From Larix kaempferi (lineage: Eukaryota; Streptophyta; Pinopsida; Pinales; Pinaceae): 64,000 nt of DNA. Where the stretch lies: NCBI GenBank assembly GCA_027924585.1, contig BSBM01000423.1, positions 4,798,001 to 4,862,000 on the forward strand, written 5' to 3'. Shown here piece by piece: positions 45,057 through 54,869 of the stretch; the first letter of the stretch is position 1; each line of letters begins with the position of its first letter. The notes under the pieces are model-generated. The model made no database searches, was not told the origin of the DNA, and saw only the letters and a program-made list of their open reading frames with translations. Position numbers and translations under genes: made by a program.

Positions 45057-45400
45057 GTTCAATCCCTTTGAAATATGCCTTACGGCTCAAGATTTTCTAT
45101 TAAGAAGATCTGGAAACAAAAGGACGTAGGAACCTAAGATTTTCCTTTCCTCAAGGATTTGAATCCCCAATCCACTCCTTCACTTCTAGTTGATCAAGCT
45201 CAGAGTAATTTCATGGATGAGGCTCTCAACGATTATTGTGAGGATGCCTTAGGTGAGGCATCCCTTGGTAAGAATCTCGTTTTTTCTCCCTCGAAAGACG
45301 TTCAGTTGTTTGTTGAGAGACATTCCTAGGACCCCATTTCTGATTTGTCACTTGAAGACTGGATTTCTAGCCATTATGACACCAAAGTTTATAAAGCATC

Positions 45401-46095
45401 TGTTAACACCCAAAAAGTGTTCACTACCTCATCTACCACATTATATGGCTCATTTGTCCATTTTCCTACCATATTTCCCTTAAAAAACCCAAAAAATACC
45501 ACTAAAAAGCCTCCAAAAGGCCTAAAATGCCTCCAAAAGGCTAAAAAACCCCCTTTTTCCTCCAAAAATAGCAAAATCCCCTAAAAAGGGAATAAAAATA
45601 TAAAATAATGAGGAAAAGGAGGAAAAAACCTTATACAGCTGCCCAAAACTATGTGTTTCCTAAAACCATGGGTCAGCACTCCACCACCAAAAAATTATAA
45701 ATAGGTGATGGAGATCCCTTATTCCATATCCACAATCACAAGCACCCTTACTCTGCCAAAATCTCTCTCGAAACCCTAGTTCACCATTGAACTACTTTCA
45801 CCTTGAGAGCCACTTTTGGCCCATTCCCACCATTGGAGAAGGAGAAGGAGCATATTGAAGCTTGGAGCATCCTCTTGGACACTGCAAAGGGCTTCATCAA
45901 ACCTTCACATTGAAGGTAATATCAATACAAAAAGCCATTCTTTATATCTTTTGTTTATGTTTTATGCACAATGTCTAAAGTAGTTTTTATTTCTATTTTA
46001 GCTTAATTATTTACATTTACTGAACTGCTACTAAGGAGTCCATTCTCCTTAGTAGGTGCTCATTTGCACAAGCTAGGGGTAAAACCCTAGCTACA
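45401..46095 (+). repeat. 5' LTR of Tat3 (695 bp)
   Basis: TGTTAACACCC...CCCTAGCTACA. The sequence TATAAATAGG near 45696 (CCAAAAAATTATAAATAGGTG) is the likely TATA box. The next base string GTTTTGGCGACTCCCC holds the PBS. Confidence 0.95.
45696..45705 (+). promoter_or_regulatory. TATA box of Tat3 LTR
   Basis: TATAAATAGG within the 5' LTR; the same sequence recurs in the 3' LTR 12.0 kb downstream. Confidence 0.65.
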
Positions 46096-46098
46096 GTT

Positions 46099-46114
46099 TT
46101 GGCGACTCCCCTAG
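46099..46114 (+). other. Candidate primer-binding site of Tat3
   Basis: TGGCGACTCCCC lies a few bases after the LTR end; TGGCGA starts are common for Tat/Athila PBS. The tRNA is not assigned. Confidence 0.55.
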
Positions 46115-46169
46115 ATTTCGAATTTCTGGTTTCCGTTTTAAAAAAATTTTCCTTTCGGCTGTCCCCTTC

Positions 46170-46500
46170 GGCCGCCGCATACTGCGTATTTTCCCTCTGC
46201 AGTCGCGTCCCGACCGCGCCTTTCAGGCCTTTACCTGCGACCCGACCGCGGCTCTCAGACTGTTTCCGACGCTCTGCCGGTGGATTCAAGTCTGTTACCT
46301 GCGATCCGACCGCGGCTAATCAGCCTGTTTGCCGCGATCTGACAGCCCCTGTCGGCCTTTTTGCCGCGACCCGACTGCGTCTTTTACCCTGTTTCCTGCA
46401 TCCCGACCGCCGCTGTTGGCCCGAAAGCCGCGACCTGACCGCGTTTGTTTTCCTCAAACCCGCGGTCTGCCTATTCTGATTCGCCACAGACCCGCGGTCT
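46170..46500 (+). repeat. GC-rich ~38-40-bp repeats in Tat3 leader
   Basis: Variants of GCGACCCGACCGCGGCT and CAGCCTGTTTGCCGCGA alternate at about 38-40 bp. The same repeat type returns at 54370-54620. Confidence 0.7.
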
Positions 46501-47540
46501 GATTTCTGCAGTTTTCCTGTTTTGAGCCCAGCCCCTTTTGCTGCAATATTTTCTGCATCTGAACAGCCCTCTGTCCTACCTGCAGCCTCACTTCCTTACA
46601 GCCTTTCTGCAACATAATTTCTGTTCCCTTTACAGAATTCTTTTAAAATTTCAGTATTTTTAATTCAGAAAATTTTGCAAGTTAAACTTTCAATTTCAGC
46701 ATTATTGATAGTCGGAAGTTGCCCCCCTTGTGGCACTTCTATTTTTGGGTTCATCACCTCACGAGCACACACTCTGTCACATAAATCAAGTGAGCCTTAA
46801 AAAGTACCTAATTGAACCAACATTCTAACCCCACTTGGGGAACACAAAAGAATCATTGTAGTTAGGTAGGGTCGGGGGGATAGGCTTCCAATAACACCCC
46901 TCGGTCACTTTCACTTGAGACATAGTTGTTGTCCAAATAGGGAACCAAAATCCCCTAGTACTTTTTGGCACGGTCACGACCAGTTTATCAGAGGGCCTCT
47001 CCCTTAGGAGGGTTGAAGTCGGGAGACTGGTTCCGGAGGCCTGAGTGGAATACCACACTCCATTCAGTAACCGAAGGGCTACCTTTGGCGGTTCACGGGA
47101 TATCCCTGTATAGGGGTATTGCGGTCAACGAACTAAACGACAGATTCACCTTTCTGGACGTGTCATGAACGGGGTATCTTAGTTGCCATTCTTCTAGGAT
47201 TGACTACCCGGTGTCCCTCCCGGTAGGGGGATATCATAGCCACTTGGCTTTCCTACTCATATTGTCTGACTTGGATTTCATCACCTTGCAGAGGATATGT
47301 TTAGTTGAGTCAGAATACTTTTAGTTAGGTGTTTGCATGCTCCTTTACCCCCCTTTGGTCTAGTGAGTCCACCATTTTTTATTTTTTAGGAAACCTGCTG
47401 CTTGTTGGTATTCTGACCATCTTTGTTGACACTCCACCTATTGTAGCACAGCTGTTGCAGTGGGTGTTTTGAGTTGGTTGTTGGCCTGAGTGCCTTGCTT
47501 TTTAGCTCTCCTTCTGCACATTCGGTTGCATTAGGCCTTT
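46501..47540 (+). other. Tat3 untranslated leader
   Basis: About 1 kb between the leader repeats and gag with no supported ORF. Confidence 0.6.
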
Positions 47541-47649
47541 TTTGAGCTGTTTTTACTCACCTCAACCCACAGAGATTAGACACCATCTGTCACCATTGAG
47601 TCCCCGAGACATTCTTGGCGCCTCAGGGGCGATCCCCCACAGCACGGTT

Positions 47650-49888
47650 CTCTTGACACCACACGTCATAGATTCCGATCATTATCCGTTGATACCACTC
47701 ATCACAGATCTAGAGCCTTGTCACTTGACACCACTCGTCAGCGACGTAGGACTCCGTCACCACATAGTGACGTCCCTTACTTTACCTCCGATTCTGACGA
47801 AGAGTCTGAGAACCCTATTTACACGGCCCCTACTAGCCCCATGGATGGCACGACTTCCACTCCGTTTGTTATAGGGACCATTGGTGGCACATCCACCACT
47901 ACACCAGTTACTACACCTATTTTGGGTATGCCCTCCATGGGACCCTCATCTACCGTACCCCTCACGGTCCTATTCCCGCAATGGGAATACCTATCCCCAC
48001 TACATCAGTGGCTCACACTACCTATGGTGGTGCTGGACCATCCTCCACTACCTCAGTTCCCCCACTTGGGGGCACCACCCCAAATCTTGTCCCTCCACTT
48101 GGGGGCACTGGCCCCAACTTGGTCCAACCCACTACTGTGTCACATCCTTCTTCCAGTTTGCCATTCATGGCTAGCCTCAACCTACCTGACCTGGCCAGAT
48201 TGACCAACGATCCTATTCGACACGACCCTGCATGGCCTCATATGCCTACCAAGCTTCCCTCGGACATCCCTAAGTTCGAGGGTAAGGCCGGTGAGGACCC
48301 ACAAAACCATATCATGTCTTTCCACCTATGGTGTTCCTCTAACTCCATAGTGGACAATTCTGTTCACCTCCGTCTCTTACAGCGCACCTTCATTGGCTCT
48401 GCAGCCAAGTGGTATATTGAGCAGCCTCATGAGATCCATGCCACCTTTGCTTCCCTGGCCTCGACCTTCCTGCAGTTCTTCCAGTTGCCTGTCCGCTATG
48501 ACGCGGGCATTGAGATCCTTCTATCTTGTAGACAAAACACGGCTACCCATATCACGGACCACATCCATGAGTGGCGTCGACGCCGTAGCTTATGCAAGAT
48601 CATACTTGACGACCGTATCTTCCTAGATTGGTTCCTCAAATCCCTTTTCCCTGTTATTGCTAAGGATGTGGCATCAGAAAGACCCCAGTCTGAAGAAGAG
48701 GCCATCCTTAAGGCCCAACAGTTCGACCTCATTTATGCCCAGTCGGGTTACCTTTATACCATTATACCTGACGCCCCTCGCGGTGAGTCCTCCCAGCATG
48801 ATGCGCCGGGGGCATCCCACGCTGCAGACGGTATCATCGGTCGTGTTTCTTCCCATCCCCAACCATTTTCTATAGCACGTCCTACCCCTGGCCCCGACCT
48901 GTCGCGGGCTACCTCACAATCTGGAGCAACCAACTCATATGCTCCCATGACACACCACCATTCCCATGGACCCTCATGTCCACCTCAGTGCTTCGGTTAT
49001 GCGACTCCTGCCTATGCTCCCCCCGTCGCACCTCAGCCTTACTACCATCAGCAGGCTGCCCCAGCTCCTGCGCCTTCACAAGCCCAACCCGCTTATTATC
49101 CGCCACAGGCAGCCCCTGCGGCACACCCACAACCCGTTCCGCAGCCATATCAGCAACCCCCTCAGGTTGCTGCACCTGCTCAGCCTCAACCTACATATCA
49201 TCCCCCGCAACCTGCTCCCACACCTGCGCAACCTCAAAATCCACCTGCTACCCAAGGGCAAGTTTACGCCCAACAAAACCCGCAGCAAAACCAGAACAAC
49301 CAACGCAACCAGGGCCAACCGAACCGCGGCAAGGGCCGTAATCGTGGGAACAACCAACCTGCAGACCAAGCTGGTCAACCGGCTAATCCCCCCGACAACA
49401 ACAACGCGGCCCCCACTAATCAAAACCCTGATCGCCCACCCAAGCAGGCTAAAAACCCCAATTTGCGAACAAACCATCCTTGTTCTATTTGCGGGGTCTA
49501 TGGCCATTACACACATGCTTGCCCACACTTAGAGCGAGCTCGGCAACTCTGGGTTGATGAGGCCCATCGCCAAGGGCATGCGGATCCCCAAGCACCGCCC
49601 AACCCCCCCCAACCTCAACAACCCCCTTTGGTGCTGCAAAACCCCTTACCAACCCAAGGCGTCATGAACACTCAGCCGTTGGATCCCCCTCAAGCCAACG
49701 CGCCCCAACAACAGCAAATCACGTACGCTGCTCCTAATCAACCCATGTTTGACTCAGGAACCCACCACTTGTTAATGATGTCATCTGCTGACGTCAACCT
49801 CCAAACCCGTCGAAACCAATATGGCTCCACCTCTGAAGCCGGTCGACGGTGCTTCCAAAGCAGCTCGTTTCCCACTTCGCCGTCTTAA
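47650..49888 (+). pseudogene. Tat3 gag, one frameshift near its N-terminus
   Basis: The N-terminal part reads in one frame (usable ATG 47718, RQRRRTPSPHSD...DSDEESENPIYTAPTSP). Near 47960 the sense passes to another frame, which runs uninterrupted to 49888 (ATG 47981, 635 codons). The second part has the gag core (LPSDIPKFEGKAGEDPQNHI, then QRTFIGSAAKWY), a long Pro/Gln/Ala-rich linker and a CCHC knuckle CSICGVYGHYTHAC (about 49480-49521). A single indel or an assembly error would explain the break. If translation starts at 47981 the capsid core is intact. Confidence 0.75.
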
Positions 49889-51974
49889 CAACAACCCCAA
49901 TGCGCGCGCTGCGTCAAACTACAACATTGTAGACGACCTAGCCCAATCACCCGCAGCCATGTCTGCGTTAGAAGTCTTGAAGAACTGCCCTTCCCAGCGC
50001 AAGACTTTACTTTCCGCCATTGGGGGGATTGACCCACATGATTCGAATTTGATGGCATTTGATTTAGACCAGTCTGAACCACGCCTACCTTCCAGCTTAG
50101 CATTCCAAGTTACTGTCTCCGTTAGGAATCTTGTCATCCATCGGTGCATCATCGATGAGGGTGCCTCCACATGCGTTATGTCTACGTTCGTATGGCAGAA
50201 ACTGGGCTCCCCTCCTCTCCAGCAGTCCACCACTGCATTACGCGCCTACGACGGTCGTTCGGCTCAGCCCCAAGGCCTCCTAGCCAATGTCCCCGTCCAG
50301 TTAGGCAGCAAAACTGTACTCATTGACATTGAGGTAATCAACGCCCAATTGGACTATAACCTTTTACTTGGCCGCAGCTATATGTATGCCATGAGGGCGG
50401 TTTCCTCTTCCGTCTTTCGCACCATGATGTTCCCCCATGAGGGACGCGTGGTTAAGGTTGACCAGCTCACCTACTATGATCCCAGTGCTCCTGCGGCACC
50501 TGAAAATGTTCTCCCCATGGTTGAACAACCTGTGTCTCGTGCCACCACCTCGTTTGTTTCCTCTACGGGGCCTGGAGTCTACTCAGACGCGCCGATGACC
50601 GCAACCTTTCAATCTATTCCTCCTCCGTCTTCTCCCACCGACGTGTCTGACTTATGTACCTTGTCCCACGATAGCCAACCACCGAGCAATCAACCACCCT
50701 TGTTTCCTAAACCACCATTGGTACCTAGCCACATTGGTGTTACACCGATCCATACCATCCCCTTTCTAGTCCCTCCATCGGGAGTAGTAAGCGCCCCGGT
50801 TATGGCTACCCTTAGCCTCCCGGGGTTAACCTTGGGATTACCCGTCTGGTACCTTTCGCCTCCCGTTCGCTCGCCGACACCCGATGTCGTCCTCCAACCG
50901 GTGCAACCCATGGCTACTACCACTCAGCCACCCCCCGGTGTCTCTACCCCTTCGTCCTCCACAACTCCCCCTCCTACTCCCAAACCCACTGGGGGTAGAG
51001 GTCCACAACCTTACACTGCTGTACCACCCCCAAAGACAGTCAAAATCCCTCCAATATTTCGTGCTCCTCCCAAATGCTCGCTGTGCGACGAGTTAGGCCA
51101 TGCGACCCACCAATGCCCACAGTTACCAGCATTGCAGAAGCACATGCAAATGCTCGACGATGACCCTAACATCCCAACTGTCGAACTAAACCCCACTCCC
51201 AAGCCTAAAGATAAGTCCCTATGTACCAACCACTCCTGCGCCATATGTGGTATTTACAGGCATTATTCACATCATTGTCCCGATCTCCCGGATTATAGAG
51301 CGGCTCTTTATGAGATGAACAATCTGGATCTTGAGACGGCACCACCGACCATTGAGGAGATCTACCCCCCAGACTCTTCACCTTCTGGAGAGATTAATAC
51401 CATTTATATGATCTCTTCCACCACTTCCCCTTCGTCAACCGATTTGACGACACAAACTTTCCGTACCGATGAGGAGATTCTTGAGGCCCTTACTGCCCCG
51501 GATTATCCCTGGGATTATATGCATCATCGTTCCTATTTCCTCCCAGAAGAATCCTCCTCTAGCACAGCTAACCAATTCACAGTTGAATCCAAAGACTTCC
51601 TCCCCACCAAGATCGACTGGTTCAAGGACCCTATTCCTGCTCCTGACGCCTTTGAGGAGGGTAACATGGCCAACATCTCACCTGTCATCCAAGTTGATAT
51701 CGCTGCCCCAGGACGTGCCCCTGAACTCATCACTTTAGGAGCCTCCTGCAGCACGCAGGAGATCGAGAACTACCATCAACTCTTCCAAGAGTTCCGTGAT
51801 GTCTTTGCTTGGCCCTCTCCCGGCATGCCTAGGTTCAACCCCGCCCTTCTCGAACATCACATGGACACACGGCCAGAGGAACTTCCTATTCATACTGAAA
51901 CCGACTCTGAAGGCCTTCCTTTCCGCAACCCCCATGCTGGGTTGTATCCTACAGAGTCTCTATCCCTAGAATAA
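49821..51974 (+). CDS. Tat3 protease frame with RT N-terminal stub (717 aa)
   Basis: Overlaps the end of gag by 68 nt in the +1 frame. The protease active site is IIDEGAST (D112), so Ser-Gly is replaced by Glu-Gly. The LLLGRSYMYAM segment is the usual second protease motif. Two CCHC knuckles follow: CSLCDELGHATHQC (from residue 419) and CAICGIYRHYSHHC (from 473). The latter resembles the gag knuckle including the preceding TNH. Near the end, DVFAWPSPGMPRFNP is the start of the RT linker, but the frame stops at 51974 before any RT motif. As written it would make protease only. Confidence 0.8.
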   Translation: MAPPLKPVDGASKAARFPLRRLNNNPNARAASNYNIVDDLAQSPAAMSALEVLKNCPSQRKTLLSAIGGIDPHDSNLMAFDLDQSEPRLPSSLAFQVTVSVRNLVIHRCIIDEGASTCVMSTFVWQKLGSPPLQQSTTALRAYDGRSAQPQGLLANVPVQLGSKTVLIDIEVINAQLDYNLLLGRSYMYAMRAVSSSVFRTMMFPHEGRVVKVDQLTYYDPSAPAAPENVLPMVEQPVSRATTSFVSSTGPGVYSDAPMTATFQSIPPPSSPTDVSDLCTLSHDSQPPSNQPPLFPKPPLVPSHIGVTPIHTIPFLVPPSGVVSAPVMATLSLPGLTLGLPVWYLSPPVRSPTPDVVLQPVQPMATTTQPPPGVSTPSSSTTPPPTPKPTGGRGPQPYTAVPPPKTVKIPPIFRAPPKCSLCDELGHATHQCPQLPALQKHMQMLDDDPNIPTVELNPTPKPKDKSLCTNHSCAICGIYRHYSHHCPDLPDYRAALYEMNNLDLETAPPTIEEIYPPDSSPSGEINTIYMISSTTSPSSTDLTTQTFRTDEEILEALTAPDYPWDYMHHRSYFLPEESSSSTANQFTVESKDFLPTKIDWFKDPIPAPDAFEEGNMANISPVIQVDIAAPGRAPELITLGASCSTQEIENYHQLFQEFRDVFAWPSPGMPRFNPALLEHHMDTRPEELPIHTETDSEGLPFRNPHAGLYPTESLSLE

Positions 51975-52073
51975 CTCGCGGCCTCATTGGTCCGCATTGT
52001 ACAGTTTGCTCTCTTTTTTGTTTTTCACCTTTTTTACCATCATCTTACATTCATCATTCTTGCATGATCACAG

Positions 52074-52502
52074 ATGGACCATCTTCCACCTTGTTACACT
52101 GGCTTCGCTGACGGTGCGAGCCGCTGGTCTCCCAACCTGGCTTCTGCAGCATGGGTCTTGTACTCCCCTTCCAACGAGATGATTCACCTTGATGGAATAT
52201 GTATAGGCGCTGCTACCAATAACCAGGCGGAGTACGATGCTGTGACTGGTCTCCTGACTGCTTCCCTCCAGATGGGCATATGTCACCTTCATGTGTTCCT
52301 TGACTCCCAGCTACTTGTCTCCCAGCTCAACAACTGCTACCAGGTGCGTGATCCCTGCCTTTTTAGAAAATTCCTGCGCACAAAACAACTCAGCCGACAG
52401 TTTGAATCCATCACATTCACACATGTCCCCAGGGCCCAAAATAGTGTCGCAGACCAAATGGCCAACAACATCCTAGACTGGCATATCAATCACACCATGT
52501 AA
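52074..52502 (+). CDS. Stand-alone RNase H of Tat3 (142 aa)
   Basis: Same frame as the protease ORF, starting 99 nt after its stop, with its own ATG. It is a complete ribonuclease H fold with all four acidic residues: D13 (FADGAS), E53 (NNQAEYDAV), D77 (FLDSQLLV) and D127 (NSVADQMAN). It resembles the additional RNase H of Tat elements rather than the classical Ty3 one. In standard Tat order this domain follows RT and RNase H, both missing here. An intact catalytic set in an element without RT is notable. Confidence 0.85.
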   Translation: MDHLPPCYTGFADGASRWSPNLASAAWVLYSPSNEMIHLDGICIGAATNNQAEYDAVTGLLTASLQMGICHLHVFLDSQLLVSQLNNCYQVRDPCLFRKFLRTKQLSRQFESITFTHVPRAQNSVADQMANNILDWHINHTM

Positions 52503-52577
52503 CATCATGCATCACATTCCCATAGCATCTCATAAAAATATATAAAAACCCAAAAAGATTGCATCGCATCAACATTT

Positions 52578-52796
52578 GCATCCATGTACATAAACCACAT
52601 ACATATCCATAAGGGCATCCACGTGCCTAAATCATACATACATCATAAACCTCCATAAAATACACAAGGGGCATCCACGTGCCTAACATCCTAACCTACT
52701 TGCATCCACGTGCAATGTAAACATATCACAACTCATAAAGCGCATCCACGTGCGTACAAATACAACAACATCATACAAAAAGATGCATCCACGTGC
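52578..52796. repeat. Five copies of GCATCCACGTGC between convergent genes
   Basis: Exact copies at 52615-52626, 52671-52682, 52702-52713, 52742-52753 and 52785-52796, plus a degenerate one near 52578 (GCATCCATGTAC). Each contains the palindrome CACGTG. The intervals between them are AT-rich and not conserved. Confidence 0.85.
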
Positions 52797-52847
52797 ATAT
52801 ATATATATATATCAAAAAAAATATACATGTTCGGTGCTATACATGTC

Positions 52848-52867
52848 CTGAGTACCCCTGTACTCAG
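52848..52867. other. Perfect 8-bp-stem hairpin
   Basis: CTGAGTAC, loop CCCT, GTACTCAG. It lies between the end of the sense RNase H ORF (52502) and the end of the antisense gene (52954), so it would be in the 3' untranslated part of either transcript. Confidence 0.7.
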
Positions 52868-52953
52868 CTATACAAAAAATGGCTATACATGCCTAAAGCC
52901 TCATCTACATACATGCCGTAGCTACAAAACTCGGGGGGAGTCCCCTCCGCCCC

Positions 52954-54703
52954 CTAATGGGAGTCGTATCCTGCATCACTGCCTGCATCGGCTGCCTCTG
53001 AGTCCTCCCCTCGCTCCTCCTCCGGCAAGTCCTCCTCTCCTCCGGCCTCCTGTGCCCGTACCCGGTCCACTAGGACCGCCACCCGGATCGCGATGGATCT
53101 GAACTCTCGGGGTGCCATCATGCAATCCTGCACTACAGCAGGGTCGATATCCCGCCATCCCTCGTCGGTCACCCCTATCAATAACCGATCTAGTAGTGCC
53201 CGCACTGACTCCAGTGTCCCCTCCGCATCACGGCGACGGACCTCACCTCGCCCAGGCAGAGCTCGGACGGCCACAATACCCCTCCGTGCCACATGTCCTG
53301 GAGGCGGCCTCGGACCCACATCTGCAAGATCACCCATATGTCAGTCACAGTATATCAATCTCCTATCATAAAAAATAAAACTTGACATCCATAACATGCA
53401 ACAAAAACACATACGTACCGTCGGGACCCCATGCCTGTCCTGGTGCTCGTGGCGCCTCCGGATCTCCCGTGAAGTCCATGTCCCGATGCGGGAAGTCGTC
53501 CAGTGTCAATGGTATCTGGAGCCACTGCAGGTACAAATCCTGCGTGAAGTACCTGCCCACGTCGCCGCCACCACGGCGGCGCATCATCTCACCCCACCGC
53601 ACCATCCGCGGCTCTCTCATCCCTCCTGGCCTGATCGGCACCCGTGGCCGCAGTGTGGGTACCCTCTCCATAAAGAAGGCACATAAGAAGGAACCAAAAC
53701 AAAAGCCCTTGCCAGCTTCCTTCGCTGCCGTCAGCTGTCGCTGAACGCAGGTCAGGAACATCTGGCCCCACGCGTAGTACACTCCATCCAGTATGCGCTC
53801 TACCATCTGCATCTGACCCCCAGACACCTTTTCAGGTGACTGAGAACCCAATACTCGCACCACACATGCCGCCATGGCCTGCACTGCCGGCTCCTGTAGG
53901 TCCCTCACCAGAAGTGCATTCCTATGCACCCTCGCGTCCGGACCGCAGTATCTATCCAACATGTCCTCCATGTCGACATCCACGGAAACCCGCGGCTGTG
54001 TGTCTGCTACCCTGCCTAGACAGGGTAACCCCGTCAGAAAATATACATCAGTCAGGGTGAGGTCCACCCTCTCACCCTGTACCCGGAAAGCCTGTATGTC
54101 CGGCTCCCAGAAGCTGATCAACCGGTTCAGCAGCAATGCTGCTGACCGTATCATGGGTATCTGTGCGAACTTCAGAAGTCCGCACATTCCCAGCATAGAT
54201 CGCACATGGTGATTCTCTCGGATGAAAACCATGGTCTCATTCGGGATCTCCCGCTCTCTCCAGAGCACCTGCGGCATCCTGTCAATCCCACAAAACAGAC
54301 TCATCAGACTCATGTAAACTAAATAAGTTTTGTTCCCTTTCCCGGAAGACCCTACTAGCTCGGCCCAAAACCGTGGCTTTCGGGCTTCCTGCCACGGTTT
54401 CCGACCGCGGCTGTTAGGCCTATAGTCGCGGTCCTTAACCGCGCCTGTCAGCCCTAAACCCGCGGTTGGGAACCGCGTGTTCCTCCTTGGAACTCGCGGT
54501 ACCCAACCGCGTTTCCATCCAGGAAACACGCGGTCTCCAACCGCGTGGTTCGCCCCGAAACACGCGGTCTCCAACCGCGTGGTTCGCCCCGAAACTCGCG
54601 GTCTCCAACCGTGGTTTCGACCCCCTAACCCGGAGTCCACCCCACATGGACCGTACAAATAAACCCTGGGACCCACTACCCAACCCCCGACCCTAAAAAA
54701 CAT
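52954..54703 (-). CDS. Antisense two-exon gene in Tat3, plant-mobile-domain-like
   Basis: Exon 1 is 54703-53419 and exon 2 is 53321-52954, joined across a 97-bp intron with GTACGT donor and TTGCAG acceptor. The spliced length is 551 codons including stop, in frame. The ATG at 54703 is the first after a TATA box at 54862-54853. Residues 1-110 are translated from GC-rich repeats and look low-complexity; a later Met (54277) could be the ancestral start. The middle (LLLNRLISFWEP...AFRV.GERVDLTLTDVYFLTGLP) resembles the plant mobile domain found in MAIN/MAIL proteins and in transposons. Exon 2 ends in an acidic tail. Antisense extra ORFs are known in Tat elements; the function is unknown. Confidence 0.65.
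53322..53418 (-). other. Predicted intron of the antisense gene
   Basis: On the - strand G^GTACGTATG...GATCTTGCAG^ATGTGG. Removing it keeps the frame (Asp codon across the junction) and extends the ORF by 122 codons with similar Arg/Ala/Glu-rich coding. Unspliced, the frame stops within the intron. Confidence 0.7.
54370..54620. repeat. GC-rich tandem repeats in antisense exon 1
   Basis: A 34-bp unit (AAACACGCGGTCTCCAACCG followed by CGTGGTTCGCCCCG) is tandemly repeated at about 54524-54600, with related units to the left that match the leader repeats at 46170-46500 (ACCGCGGCTGTTAGGCC type). Confidence 0.75.
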
Positions 54704-54852
54704 GCAGGTATGAGTCTAACAGAATACCTGTATCTCCCTGATCTGAAATCGGCAGGTCGGATCGTCCAAAAATGCCACCTAAGCTCTGGTCCACTCTGAT
54801 CACAAGTCAAATTCAACAAGGACAAATGACACATGTCATGTTGGACCCACCA

Positions 54853-54862
54853 CTATTTATAG
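54853..54862 (-). promoter_or_regulatory. Candidate TATA box of antisense gene
   Basis: CTATAAATAG on the - strand, 150 nt before the first ATG (54703). There is no ATG between a start about 30 nt downstream and 54703. Confidence 0.5.
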
Positions 54863-54869
54863 TCAGTTG

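Noticed and set aside
45389-45574. Small ORFs on both strands within the Tat3 LTRs (also 57264-57584)
   Set aside because: They are copied with the LTR, low in complexity (Lys/Pro or Phe/Gly rich), and have no coding signs.
48966-49532. 188-codon ORF overlapping Tat3 gag in another frame, and its antisense partners
   Set aside because: Shadows of the Pro/Gln-rich gag linker; composition follows from the gag frame.
52074-52502. Host RNase H gene
   Set aside because: It lies inside a retrotransposon in the same frame as the protease ORF, and its motif set is of retrotransposon type.
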